Assembly (NCBI GenBank): GCA_014925825.1
Contig: JACGCK010000009.1
Location: forward strand, 372,001 to 436,000
Length of the DNA: 64,000 bases
Direction: 5' to 3'
DNA from: Pholiota molesta
Taxonomy: Eukaryota > Basidiomycota > Agaricomycetes > Agaricales > Strophariaceae
A program made the position numbers and the translations under genes. Positions 1 through 12,135 of the stretch are shown in pieces (within the stretch, counting starts at the first letter, position 1; each line of letters starts with the position of its first letter). A model generated the notes under the pieces. It was not told where the DNA came from, searched no databases, and saw nothing but the letters and a program-made list of their open reading frames with translations.

Positions 1-543
1 ACTTAACAGGCATGGTATAGAATAAATTTCTATGACAGGCGGATGCTTTGAGAATCATTGGGTTGCCCCTGCGAGTCTCTTTCGTCTTCGCGTTCATTGC
101 TTTCTCAATGAAACGGTACAAAGATTTGATGGTAGTTATACGCCAAAAAAAATTCTTCGACTAGCTACGTATGCAAGACGAGAATACTAGACCCGAGCGC
201 CTAATCCCTATGACCGTAGCGTAGGGATTCGATGCAGAAGACCATGGATGAATGAGATTGGAATGAGATCAAAATCAACAGCAAAAAGGAAAGTTTGATT
301 CGAACTTTTGTAAACAGCAAGAGCAAAAGTTAACAAAAAAATCCACAGCATAATGCAGCTTGAGCTTGACGGAGGACCTGCCAGTCTCTAGAGAGTGTAA
401 AACAGAAAGAAAGCTTATGTCCCAAATTGGTAAGAACGTGCCGATATTCCCACGATCTCAAATCATCCGTGCGACGCCACGAAAGACGTGCCCACACCGT
501 CAACCGACCCCCTCAGCCCAGGAATCCTCAAGCATACGACGAG

Positions 544-1349
544 ATGGTGAGTTTTTGACCACGCAGAACGCTTCCTATACGTGTCGGGCACCCAGGACAT
601 CATTTTCATTGCGATTGGACGATTGGAAGGGCTGGATGCGGACGGACTGGTTTGGATGGAGATGGTGAAGCGGGAAACGAAACTTCGGCGATGGACCATT
701 GGTGTTCGGACCTACTGCTCTGGTTGGATCTGCAGGAGGAAACTAAGATCCTAGGGTGTCCGCCGTGAAACAGATGTTTGAAACGATGCTAACGAAGTGT
801 TTTCCCCCTTGGCTGGCTTTGCAACTATAGACGAAAGGTGTGTTCAATTTTGCTTTATCCACTCATAGACCATGTTTCTGATTAATTTCGGCAGGTACCT
901 CGTCCTTTGGGTACGTCGACGCATTTCACATCCATTAGAAGACTCGAAAGTTCTGACCGCGGTCACCTTAACTTTACAGTAAGAGACACACCAAATCCCA
1001 CACGCTATGCAGGCGTTGTGGCAACCGTGCCTTCCACAGGCAGCACAAAAGTGCGTACACTAGACTTTTGTCAATAATGTTGTCTAATCTTACCCCATTG
1101 CATCTTAGCTTGCGCCTCGTGCGGATACCCCGCAGCTAAGATGCGCTCTTACGAATGGGGCCAGAAGGCTAAGCGCAGAAAGACCACCGGAACTGGAAGG
1201 ATGCGCTACTTGAAGGATGTATCCAGGAGGTTCAAGAACGGATTCCGGTACGCCCAATCAAAGCGTTATTTGCTTGTGTGGAGCTCACACATACTTGTAG
1301 GGAGAACACCGTGGCAAAGAAGCGGGTTACCGCCAAGGCTGACGCATAA
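544..1349 (+). CDS. RPL37: 60S ribosomal protein eL37 (L37), six exons
   Basis: Small zinc-ribbon protein of the large ribosomal subunit, about 94 residues. Exons: 544-546 (ATG only), 831-837 (7 bases), 895-910, 980-1050, 1109-1247, 1301-1349. The spliced product has the family's C-x2-C-x14-C-x2-C ribbon (LCRRCGN, later [10 protein letters not shown]), the block [20 protein letters not shown], and a basic tail ending VTAKADA. All splice phases agree and no frameshift is needed. The start is inferred: ACG AAA G at 831 directly follows an acceptor (CTATAG), and the nearest upstream ATG followed by a strong donor (ATG|gtgagt) is at 544. A long intron just after the start codon is common in fungal ribosomal protein genes. 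Exons 2-6 are very secure, exon 1 less so. Confidence 0.93.
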
Positions 1350-4200
1350 GCATGTACTTCCACTTGATATGAGCATGGATATCATTTCACACTCGACCTT
1401 TGCCACCTCCATATTATGCGACGTTAGGGTTTTTCTTTTTTCATATCGCACGCCCGAAAATACACCATGCTTTATGCTTCCTGCGATATAGTATTGGCTA
1501 TATGTATATGAGTTCAATGGTAACTCAATGAATGTCGCAGGTTGGACGCCCAACCAGGGGTAGTATCTGCTCGAGGTCTGCCGAACTATGAGATGCCTAA
1601 TATCGAAGTTACCGCGAAATTTTTCTGATTCGATTTCCTGTTCCTCTTGATGTCTCACAGCTTCATCCTTTCGATATCTGTGGTTTGCCGGAGGTCCACT
1701 GGTACCGATTCTGCAACAGCCGTGCTCAAACCGTACCGCAATATTCGAAGCTGTGTCTCTTCATTCCCTGGCTTCACCGAAAGGTGAAATTCAATCTCTG
1801 GAATCATCTTTGTTCCTATCGTCGCCGATACTTCTGTTGCGTTATCACAAGCTGATTTGTCTCTAACGTTGTTATCTATAATGGTTGCGGTTGCTACAAT
1901 GCATTCAGTATTTTATTGTGATTCCAATCTGTCATGCTATACTTGGGCTCATCTTCGAATGCGCACGATAAGTGCATGAAACATTCTTGATGGTGCTTTC
2001 TAGACGTATTGACGATGAGATCATGACGTGTGTGCGGCAGCGTTTTGAATTACGTCCTTGTCGGTGGCACTACCGAATTGTTATTGGTCTTTGCAAGTGA
2101 ATCCTACGATTTTCAGGAAATTTGTCCTAACTACGCTAGCAATTACATAGGATCTCCTGGGGCATATAGGGACATGTATCGTACAGTTCGAACTTGGTTC
2201 GCACATCGAAGGTCGTCGAAGGCGATCAAAAATATTGATTATTCGCGGCTTCCGTGTCTTCTGATCAAGGATTTTCCCGAATCCTGATCCCTTCAAATTC
2301 TGGGGAATGCGGGGTAATTTCAAATGCATTTCATGTAGAAATCCGTAAAACCTTCATGCAATCTATCCTTGTCCTACACCCTGAAATCCTCTCATTTTCA
2401 AGAATGCATCTAATCTTTCATGATCGTTATTAGCATCTCAATGGGAGGGGAATACGTGTTGAAATCAAATGGGACGACGTCCGCGGGTTGAGACAAACTC
2501 AGTCGAAGAGGCTTTCGTCCAGCGACTCGGATACGCCGCGATTTCGTTACCTAGGCTCTCACATGAGAGGTCGTCTTGCTCGCCAAATTATGTACATGGT
2601 CAGGAGTTCTTCGAAGACTCACTGCGCGATACTGAATTGTACAACGGATTGGTTCTGGTGCACTGGGTAGGATCCGACCGGTAGGGTAGCCAAATAAAGT
2701 ATATGAGCTTCGATGCTTATTCTGTATCATTCCTCCCATCTCAGGCTTTCGCTTGAGCATTTTCTTATCAGCAGTGCTAGTGAAATCGCAGGGCTCGTGG
2801 ATGGCTACTGGCGATAAAATCAGTAGGGAACCGATAACTGAGCCGTTCGGAACATCATGCCTACGATGTTGAGTAGGGTTATCCGATGAGAGCACTCTAG
2901 GGCTAGGGTAATTTAAATTTAAATTATCGGCTCGAAGTCCCGTCGAAGACAGATTTTCGAAAGTTAGAACAACAGGCTACGTACGACCTGCAGGCTGCAA
3001 GAGAAAGTACCTAAAATAAACTTGCAGAGCATATAGGATTCCCATATCATCTGAAATGCCTCCTGCATCCCACATGGGATCCAAAACGAGGGTAGGATTG
3101 AATGAAATAAATCTGGGTGCTATTCTCTGACTTTGCTGAAGCGAACTACTCTACGCGAAATGAGTATGATATCTTCCAGTTTTCCTAAAGACAAATACAT
3201 ACATGCTTGAAACTTCAGTGTTATAATTAGTACTAGGCCAAGTAGTCGCCCATGACAGAAAGCCGACGTCAACGTGAGCCTCGAGGCCATACCGCGATAT
3301 CCGAATCTCCGAAGCGTCGTTGGATCATCACCTATCTTGAAGTCATATTTTCTAATGTTAGTTCCAATGAGAGGGTGATGTGGAGGATGCCTCGTCACTC
3401 GTAGCACGTTGTTCCTCTTTCTGCACCGCCGCCAGGTGGCTGTCAAACACCTTCAACCCAGAAGTATGGTCACTTCCGCATTTTAATATCGCCTAGTAGA
3501 TGGAGCCTTTAATCTATTTTTTGGGCGGTATCCTTGGATTCCATTATGTTCTGTGTCCTACCGAACTTCATACGAGATAAGCGCCTTCCTCATTGAGCAC
3601 GCAGATAAGAGAAATAACAGAAAGATAGATAGTTGTCTGCCAGGGTAGTGACTAATATTATTCAATCCAGTATTAACCCAAACGCCTTATCTCTTTTTAT
3701 TGAAGTTTCTAACCATTAGACTAGCCTTAGACGAGCTTAGGGACTGTTGGACATATGTCGACTACTGGACACTGACTGTCGAGATCGAGCAGAATATAAA
3801 TGCCTCGTGTATGTCGCCTGGAGAGATATGGATAACGAGCGCTTGCGCCTATGTATACATACCTGGGCCGAAGGCACGCCATGACCTCGGAAAATACCTC
3901 GTTGTGTGCTTAACGTTTTAGCTTTTGACTTCTTGAAGGGGCGAGGCAGGCCTGTGGCCCGAAAGCTTATCATACATCGCGGTATGTTCCAGTTTCTCAT
4001 TTCTATTGATATCTCATTGAGCAAAACTTGCTGGTATTCGTACATGTTTGCTCGCGATTAAAATGCTCGCGATTAAAATTCGATGTAATCGTTTGACTGC
4101 ATAAGGATTCCATCATGCTTGATCATGCAGGGTTTGAGAGATAGTACATACTTACGATAATTTATTAAGCGTTACAGTTGCGGTGCCCGCTAGCGGTGGC
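1350..4200. other. Region without a recognisable gene
   Basis: Open frames here are short (under about 130 codons), lie on both strands and resemble no family I know. None joins to another through convincing splice sites. A 15-base exact tandem duplication (TGCTCGCGATTAAAA) lies at 4049-4078. A diverged or lineage-specific gene cannot be excluded. Confidence 0.5.
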
Positions 4201-4454
4201 GGTATTCGAAACATCTGTCAATGAACTATGAAATGACGGATCTGTCCACGTACCCTACTTGCCTCGGAAAGATTTTACCACCGCCTCTGTGCTCCTCTAA
4301 ACCAGGTGAAGGAGTGAAATTAGGAACTTGCCGCGGTATGTATAGATTCTTGGATCTTGATCTTATCGCATTGCTTAATCACAGCTTTCCCCCCCTCAAA
4401 CCTTGATCAAATGTCCCAAGAAAGCCAGGCCTTGAGCGAACACCCATGACAGAT

Positions 4455-4615
4455 CTTCAGGCGGTGAAATCCACTACTTATCTTCTGTCAGACGACTCCT
4501 TATCTCGCAGTCGCATGTTTAAATACGTGCGGTGAAATCTTATCGATCTTATCATCCACCCTCTTTCAGACGACTGATCTCTCTGCCACACTGGCATGTG
4601 TGAATACGTACAAGC
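4455..4615 (+). repeat. Degenerate direct repeat, two copies about 70-80 bases apart
   Basis: GCGGTGAAATC occurs near 4463 and 4529, CAGACGACT near 4488 and 4568, and a CATGT(T/G)T(A/G)AATACGT element near 4514 and 4597. The same order of elements recurs, so this is an old tandem duplication in an intergenic region. Several CTTATC/GATAAG cores lie inside it. Confidence 0.55.
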
Positions 4616-4676
4616 ACATCTTGAATCAATTCATGCTTCGTTCAAGCTTCGTTGATCTCCTGAGGTAGTATGTATC

Positions 4677-4687
4677 TTATCAGATAA
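4677..4687. promoter_or_regulatory. Candidate iron-type GATA factor site (ATCAGATAA)
   Basis: TTATCAGATAA sits inside the palindrome CTTATCAGATAAG and matches exactly the ATCWGATAA consensus known for Urbs1/SreA-type siderophore repressors. It lies about 2.8 kb upstream of the GATA factor gene at 7496. No closer gene was recognised, so its target is unknown. Confidence 0.4.
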
Positions 4688-4971
4688 GACGTCATTGCCA
4701 TGTGCGCGCAGCGCGATGCCTGCGCCTCGTCCCCTATCCTGGTCCATGTCATTATCCTCCCCGAGTCCCCCACAACGAGTCTAGGCTCTTTCGTTTATCC
4801 CATACCCATTCCGGATGCGCACTTGATGCGCACACCAGCTCGTGGGCACGAGCGCCGAGGGCTCGGTTCGGGAGATGGCTGACACCCGGCAGCCCAGGCA
4901 GGGGACTTAACATGCAGATAATAATCCCGTGGGAATTTGTCAATGCGGAAATGCGTAAGCAATGAAATCAT

Positions 4972-4980
4972 ATCAGATAA
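4972..4980. promoter_or_regulatory. Second candidate iron-type GATA site (ATCAGATAA)
   Basis: A second exact ATCWGATAA match, about 290 bases from the first. Weaker variants with one mismatch occur near the GATA gene: TTATCTGAC at about 7220 and CTCAGATAA at about 7468. Confidence 0.35.
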
Positions 4981-4984
4981 CCGG

Positions 4985-7495
4985 GGGCTTGGGACCCGGG
5001 ATTTCTGGGAGGGTTGTGTGTGTATTTGCTTCCGCGGAAATCCTGGATTGGTAAGCCGAGACTGGGGTCGAAGACTCGAATGATCGTAGTACTCTGCGCT
5101 CTCGCTCCGCTGACTGGGAGGCGTGGATGGCGCCCCGAGCCTCTGCCTGGACGGGTCCCGACCGTCGAGACTCGCTGATGCGGTAAGGATTCAGGAGGGG
5201 GATTGAGCTACGGATACTCGTTGCTTACTACTAAGTATTACTCCTACTAAGTAGCCAGCCCCGCGGCGGCGGTAGCGCGTCGCAACGTCTGATGGTGGGT
5301 GCGCGTTTGGTCAACGGCGTGGGTCCGATTCGTAGCGATGGCGCAGAGTGGGTGTTACACCGAAATTACACGGAGCACCGCTGGCGCAGAGCAGCTGCGC
5401 TGAAGCCTGAATCGTGCGTAATCTAATCTTAGTCTAAGTACTGAATGGCATCAATGATCCATCCGTGTGTATTTATTATTTTATTCTGCAACACGGACTG
5501 AGGCGGCGTCGACGCGTCGGGGACGGATGTCAGCGAGTAGTCCGACGTAGGATCTGTCAGGCGTTGGGTTTGGGTGGTTTGGGGCGTGTTTTGATTCTTG
5601 ATCTAGGGGGTGGTCGCTGCATAACCAGCCGTCGTCGGCGCGTCACGGACGGAGTGCTGGGCTGAAGCGGGGATGGAGGTGGACCTGTGTCACGTACGTA
5701 CGTACTTCGCTCGGATCGCGCGTTCAGACTAAGTAAGCCGAACTAACTGCAGCCTCGCTTTGCGTTAGCGCCGTTTGGGAACTTTGGGTTCGAACATCAG
5801 GATGTCCCCGAAGTACTTAATCTAATCCATCAAAGACGAGGTCATTAGATTGGTTAGTGGAAATTATAAGCGACAATCATGTCATGTATGAATTACTTAA
5901 GGCAAATTAGCCCCCCCGTTCCCTTTTTTCACACATGCTAGTTTGCCGGGCGAGTCTAATCCATCCAAGAAGTCGGCGCAGAGTCGGCGGGACGCGCTTG
6001 TCATGGTTCAGAGGGGTAAGTTTCGCTGGGGAATTTGGCGCGGGCGGGGGTGGGAAGTTTAAGGCGTTGGGCCGCCGTTGCTGCAGGTTCAGCGCACGCC
6101 CGGCGGGATCATGTGCGACGAGTATTTGCGCTGTCCTGATTTCGAGTTTCGGGTGTCGGTGTGGCTGCGAAATTTATGGAGAATTATGGTGGTGGCGGGG
6201 AAGGGAGTTATAGGGAGTTATTAGAGTTTCGAAGCGACAATTACGACACACGCGGGATTTGATTCCGTGACAGCATCTCGGAATCTTATCTCCAAACGCG
6301 CAGATATGGGGGGCGCTTGCCTGCGCTTGCTGATCATTGTCGTAGCTTGTTGGCCGTGCAGGGTCCTGGAGATGGTAAATTTTCGTGGTCGGTTGGGTTG
6401 AGGTTGAGCCCATTGTGCGTCGGAGGTTCTTGGAGGTATTTGTGGGCGAATGGTTCTGTCCCACGACAAAGGTCCAGGATCTCTTCTGTTTTGGCTGCAA
6501 CAATGATTGCGCCGAGGTGGCCGCCGGGAGGTGGCCTAGCTTGAATGATGCAGGACAATGCAATTTGGCAGTATTGTATTGTTCGTGCATGCCGCGGGCC
6601 CATTGATAAAATAACGCGCCACTTATCCTGTCCTGCGCAGAGACGATAGAGAGGCTCTTGGGGGAATAAGAATTAGGCTATTGGATGATCAGAGATAGCA
6701 TGACCGACGGGTTTGGAGGACGCAGCTACGCCTCTATTTTGTCACCTCTGACGAGCTGGGGGGTCATTTGCTTCCCTCGGTTGGGCAGGGGCGCGAGAAC
6801 GGTTTCTACATCGGTGCGGTGATTAGATGCGAGCATGGAAAGGGTGTGAGAACGTTGCTCTTGATATGATATGATGCTAAGAAGATATGATATGTGGGCG
6901 TTGCATGATCCGATCAGGCTCGCGACCGTCTTTCATCCGGCGCCACTAATGGTAGTCTCGAGACCGCGGAGGGACGTAGACGTACGAGATCGAGGTCTTT
7001 TGAGATGTCAGTGCGCCCGGTTGCGCACGATGAAGGAGAGGGGATGGACTGGAACGGAGCACAAAGCGCAGAGGAGATTTCGTGCATGTGGGCTGAAATT
7101 TTGCGAATGCGACCCTGCAGAGGATTAGATTGTGGAACCCCAGGGTTGCGCGTGGGATGATCCGGGATTCCGTGCGAGTTATCTTAGACAAACAATGGAG
7201 CGCTGATTGGCTGGCGGGGTTATCTGACTTTATCTTTCTCCCCTCCTTTCGCTGGCCATCTTGGTTTCGCACAAGCATCTCCGCCACTTCCACCACCCAC
7301 TCCCCCCGCCGAGCTCATCGTGCCCAACGTCGCCCTCCGCCCCCACCACCGTGAGTCACATTCTGCTCGTCCCCCGCCCCCACTCACCGCCCTCGTGGCA
7401 TGCCTCTAGCATATTCGCCTGCCCGTCAATCTACTCAGCGGTCCAATACACCTGGCGTCGCATCTCTCAGATAAATTTTATCTTCATCTGAGGCT
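4985..7495 (+). other. Intergenic region and putative promoter/5' leader of the GATA factor
   Basis: Mostly GC-rich with no recognisable coding exon. It contains small simple repeats: ACTAAGTA-type motifs near 5230, CGTACGTACGTAC near 5693, and GATATGATATGAT near 6864. The last 250 bases are pyrimidine-rich, typical of a fungal core promoter and leader. A GTGAGT...CTCTAG pair at about 7351-7410 could be a 5'UTR intron. Confidence 0.45.
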
Positions 7496-10400
7496 ATGTC
7501 CCCTGTCGTCCTCGAAACGCCAATGATGAACATGCCCATGTCAACCATACCCAGGATGCAGCAGTTCTCCGCGAATGCTACGTCAGAGCAGAACCAAAAT
7601 CCAAGCAACGACACGCGACCCAGTACGTCTTCCTCTGCCCCGCAGGTGCTGTGCTGACCCTGCTGCGTCGCCTAGATGGTCAGCAAGAAGAGTTCAACTT
7701 CACCTCGAACGTCTTACAACCGACCCGCCCTCCGTGCGTGAACTGCGGTGTCACAGAGAGCCCTCTATGGAGGCGCGATCCAGATGGCAACACGGTCTGC
7801 AATGCCTGTGGTGAGTACCTGGCCCATTATCTGCTCTGATTTTCTTGTTTTGCCGCTCTTTCATCCAACGAATATCGCATATGCGGCCACGTGTCTCGCG
7901 GACGCGCCAGGAAATCCACTTCCTCCTTTCGCGTTGGGGCTGAGATCCTTGTGGGGGTCTGATAAACACTATGCACGCTATCGCTATTTGGCGCCGTGTT
8001 TTCGGGATCGCGATTCAAGAAAAATTGGCAGGCGCGTGTCTGGGGGGCTGAGGGGGGTGTTTTTGCTGTGTTTGCACTTGTACTACACGCCCTGTCCACG
8101 CTCGTTGAAACCCACACTGCGTCGCATATGCCGAGGCCAATTAGCATTGCTCTGGGATGATCATGAGTCCATGAGCCATACACGTGTGTCCATGCTATCC
8201 TGGGGCAACTTGGGATTGCTGCAATCTCCGAGTCCGAGTTGGCTTTCAACGTCTTCCGAAACCCGATACAGCTTTTGTTTTATCTCCAGCCCATCTCAGG
8301 CCTGTAATGAGATGGGATTGGATACTCGCCACGCCCTTATCGCTTTTTCAAAATCCTCTTCACGTTGTCGGCTGTGCTTCTGGTATTTTCCATCCCATGA
8401 AGGGGCTGCTTTTGTGCCCGCTATCAAGATCAACATACGACATCAGAGTGACTCACTTCGAGGCCTCTTCGAGCATGCCGGTGTCCTCCTTTCATCATAT
8501 ACATCAGTTAAACCCAGCCCTTCACAGGGTGTTGTTTCCTATATTTCTATTCCCTCTCGTTGTCACGTTTCATTGTAACGTTCTTCATAGACTGTAGACC
8601 AGACCACTTACCGCACCACTCTTCCCCAGGTCTTTATCAAAAATCCCGACACATGCCTCGCCCGTCGTCGCTTGGCCGGACGTCATCACCGTCTAACAAC
8701 AACACGACCCCTGCATCCAATTCCACCCCTTCCGCACCCCCACCCGCCAACCCCATCAGCACCGTCGGGCCCTCACCCTTCGCCCCGAGCTCCTTGACCG
8801 CCTCCACCCCCGCTGCAGCGTCAGCGACGACGACAGCGGCCAACGGCAAAGCTACGGCATCAGCGTCCGCCAGCATGCTGAAAGCCACGGGCCGCAGCCC
8901 CCAGCGAAGGTGCCGCACACGACCAGCACGGGGGGACGTGTCCGGGGGACGGGCGCTGCGACGGCACGGGCGGGACGTCCGCCTGCTCGGGGTGCCCGAC
9001 GTACAACAACGTGCTCGCGCTCTCCGCGCAGATCGAGCTCGAGCAGGCCGCGGCGGAGGCGAACGCGGCGGTCGCCGCGGGCGTCGCTGCGGCGGCGCCG
9101 ATGGAGGGCGTGGAGGGCAGCAGCGGGAAGGAGGGCGGCGCGCTGGCGTCGCCGAAGATGGACGCCGCGGCGTCGCCTGCGGCGGTGAGAGCGACGCGAG
9201 CGTGGGCGCGGCGGCGACGCAGAGCCGGAAGGCGCGCCCGGCGGTGGGCGCGCTGAGCTGCGCGAATTGCGGGACGAGCACAACGCCGCTGTGGAGACGG
9301 GACGATGTGGGGAATAATATCTGCAATGCGTGTGGTAAGTCCTTTTTCTTGGTTGTCTCTCTTTATTTTGGGCTGGTCTTTTTCTCCTTCCTTCCTTCCT
9401 TTCTTTGCTTCCGTTTGGGTTTGTCGTACCTCCGTACGGTGTTATTTGTTGCCGGGACCAGTTTCTATTCCTTCTGTATGCTTCTATACATCCATGCGGC
9501 CTGCTCTTATCCGAGCAATGTCGTAGCTGTCGAAGGATGTACTGGAGCATTTTTATCTGCACTGCATTATTTTTCTCATTTCCCACTCGTCTTTCTCTCA
9601 TTCTTTGGTGTCGCGCTTTACGCTACGTCGAAACGTTTCTTGAGCCTTGTCTAGGGCAGAGGGCGGTTCATATACCCTTTTTGCTGTTTCACTTTGGGAG
9701 TGGGGTGTCGGTTAGGTGTTTCCCACATCTTATCAGATATGGCATCTGCCTCTGATTGACTACTTCGCTACGTACGCGTCCCACGGGGGTGGGTGTGCAT
9801 ACTATTCATGGCTCGTCGTTCTGCGTCTTGTCCATTTCGCTTCGAAATTTGGGGCAATACGGTTAGGCCGCCGATGGAGGCCCTATTCCCGATTTTTCGG
9901 ACCGTTGGGATGTTTATTTTTGTTGATCTTTTCTTGGCTGCAAAGCTTGTTTGACCCGGTTTTTGGTTGGCATTGTTGCTCACAAAATTTTGTTCATCTC
10001 TACAGGTCTTTACTTCAAGCTCCACGGCACCACCGACCGAACTCGATGAAAAAGACAGTGATCAAGCGTCGGAAGCGCGTTCCTGCCGCACCAGGTGTGG
10101 GTGGAGGCAATATCTCTGGCCGCATGTCTGACCAAGCTGCTGCTGAAGCCCTCGTCGCAGTCGGCCGCATCGGCGGCGTCTCCCCAGGTGGCCCGGAAAA
10201 CGACGGCGAAAGCGACGGCGAACCCGACAGGAAGCGCACGCGCCGCAGCACCAAACGCACGCGCGCGACGGACAAGGACGAGGAGCTCATGGACGACGAG
10301 GAGGAGAGCGCGAGCGCCCCCGCGGGCCCGAGCCACGCGCGCAAGCGCCGCGCCGTCGCCAACGGCTGGGCGGAGGGCGCGCGCTCGGCGTCGCCCCACC

Positions 10401-11026
10401 GCGCGCCGTCGCGGAACCAGGACTACCGCGGGCTGCCGCCGGGCGCGTTCCCCGGCGGCGTCCCGCCGCACGGCAGCTTCGAGCTGCCCCCACTTGCGGC
10501 CCTGAACAACGCTGCGTTTATGGGTAGTACCAGTGCGCCTTCCAGCTATATCCGTTCTGGATCGAATGCACCGAGCCGGACTCACTCACCTTTAGGACCA
10601 GCAGGATCGGGCCCCGGAACGGGCTACGCGCTGCCAGGAGCGCAGCCGCAGCAGCAATACTACGCGGGCGGATCGCCGCCGTCGGAGATGTCGAGCTTGA
10701 TGGTCGCCGCGGGCGTGGCGCTCGGCGGGCTGGGCATCCCGTCGTACATGGACCTCGAGCGGCATTACTTCGAGCTGAGCGAGCAGAAGCGGAAGTGGGA
10801 GGAGATGATGGAGCGCACGGATCGCCTGATGGCGGGGATGAAGCGGACGCTGGACGAGATGCGCGGCCTTGCGGCGCAGCAGAGCAGCGCGTCGCCGCTC
10901 CATCAGCAGCAGCAGGCGTCCCCGCAGCAGATGCAGCAGCACCCGGGCTCGGCGCACCAGTCGCCCCAGATGCCCGCCGCCCCTGCCCCCGTGGCGGCAG
11001 GGCCCAAGTGTCTGCCGTCCCGCTGA
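7496..11026 (+). CDS. urbs1: Two-finger GATA factor, siderophore/iron repressor family (Urbs1/SreA/Fep1-like)
   Basis: Nuclear DNA-binding regulator; characterised relatives repress siderophore synthesis and iron uptake when iron is plentiful. Exons: 7496-7622, 7676-7810, 8630-9334, 10006-11026. Finger 1 reads [15 protein letters not shown]...CNACG then [15 protein letters not shown]. Finger 2 reads [16 protein letters not shown]...CNACG then LYFKLHGT and [15 protein letters not shown]. Between them (8939-9009) is the diagnostic Cys-rich linker C-x5-C-x8-C-x2-C ([18 protein letters not shown]). The C-terminal part has acidic and Gln/Pro-rich stretches and a predicted helix ([20 protein letters not shown]). 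The reading frame is broken four times, at about 8900, 8930, 9186 and 10,040, each a C or G run one base short; the last restores the invariant HGTHRPN. Introns 2 and 3 are unusually long (819 and 671 bases). The start is the first ATG of the open exon. Confidence 0.9.
7811..8629 (+). other. Long intron after GATA finger 1
   Basis: Bounded by TGTG|GTGAGTACC and TTCCCCAG|GTCTTTATC, splitting the Gly codon of CNACG-LY. Reading through in the finger frame reaches a stop after about 10 codons, so retention would truncate the protein. A 276-codon open frame crosses it in another frame but looks like chance. Confidence 0.85.
9335..10005 (+). other. Long intron after GATA finger 2
   Basis: Bounded by TGTG|GTAAGTCC and TCTCTACAG|GTCTTTACTT. 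It interrupts the same Gly codon, in the same phase, as the intron after finger 1. Most other introns in this window are 50-65 bases. Confidence 0.88.
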
Positions 11027-11099
11027 ATCGAAGTGGTGCGGCTGCAGAGCGCGAGAGGAGCTCTATATGGCCTGTCGTTGAGGCTTCGGGCACTACTAC

Positions 11100-12135
11100 T
11101 CGTGACTGAGCTTTGTTGCCCCGGTCGTCGCTGACTTGCTTCATTCACGCCATCCTCCTATCCTTGTCTACTCAGACTTTCGCCTAGGACACTTCTCTTC
11201 TTTTGACCGCCTCCCTTAAGCCTTCAATCTTTCCGCCTTTTCCTTTTGTGGTTACCGTGCTCGTTTTAATCGCCCTGTCTATCTAGCCATTTTATTCTTG
11301 GAATAACCTACTCTATCATATTTCATTTTTGTCCAGTGCTATTTCGACCCGCCTGCGCATGTACCACGCGCCCTCTCCCGCGCCGGGCTTGCCTCGTATC
11401 CTCTTGCGTCGATTAATATTTCTTATGGATGTGTTATTGTGTTTGTGTACCACTCCTCATTTTGTCATACTTCCCCGGCCTTACTTCCTCCCTTCTTCCT
11501 TACTTCGACCACCTCTCCGTCTCTTCCTCGTTCCCTTGTCCTCTCTAACTCTCTCTTCCTACTCCTCTTGCATATATGTTCGGGCGGAGGGATCGTTTCG
11601 CAAAAGGACGATTCCATTCGAATATCTATCTTTTTTATTCAATCTGGCCGCCCTCTAGTATTTCACCCCTTCCCTCGCCCTCCCTCCATTATTATCCACT
11701 GTACCACTTCTTCCCTTATTCATTTATAGTCACCTATAGGCAGGGGGTCATGCTCAAAAACCTTAATAGCTTATCAGCCCCCTTGCTTTACCCCATCTAC
11801 TTCCTTTCCTCCCCTTGGTATACTATCGCCCTCTCTATGTTGTGTTTTCCTGATTATGTCTCATCGACCCTTGCTGTGCCCGACTCTTATCGCCTCTTTT
11901 TACACTGCCTCTTTATTACCTTTTTGCCTTATTTTCTCCCGCCTTTCCCGTATGATATGTCTGTATGCCACCTTTCCTACCTTCCTCCCTACCCCCTTTT
12001 TTCCTCCCCTAGTTTCTATATTCTTCGACTTTTTCCTTTTTCTTTTCTTTTCTTTTTGGTCGTATTTTTTAGTGCTCTGCCTGTTACCCGTATCATATTG
12101 CCGAAGCTGTGTCGAACACGCTTCTTGTTAATGTA
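11100..12135 (+). other. Long pyrimidine-rich stretch (probable 3'UTR/intergenic)
   Basis: About 1 kb that is strikingly C/T-rich on the + strand, directly downstream of the GATA factor stop codon. A 217-codon open frame (11,576-12,229) is full of Phe, Leu, Pro, Ser and Tyr, as expected from composition alone, so it is not called as a gene. Confidence 0.6.

Noticed and set aside
5760..5830. Possible tRNA B-box (GGGTTCGAAC) at about 5778
   Set aside because: No matching acceptor stem, D arm or anticodon arm can be drawn around it.
7748..8578. 276-codon + strand open frame across GATA intron 1
   Set aside because: It is not in the finger frame, starts inside the finger exon in the wrong phase, shows no motifs, and the flanking splice sites rebuild a perfect GATA finger.
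8637..9601. Long minus-strand open frames (229 and 249 codons) opposite the GATA exon
   Set aside because: They are Arg/Ala/Pro-rich shadows of a GC-rich coding exon; the + strand carries the Cys-rich linker and finger 2.
10015..11148. Several minus-strand frames of 100-208 codons opposite the GATA C-terminal exon
   Set aside because: They are antisense shadows of a GC-rich exon, without splice support or domains.
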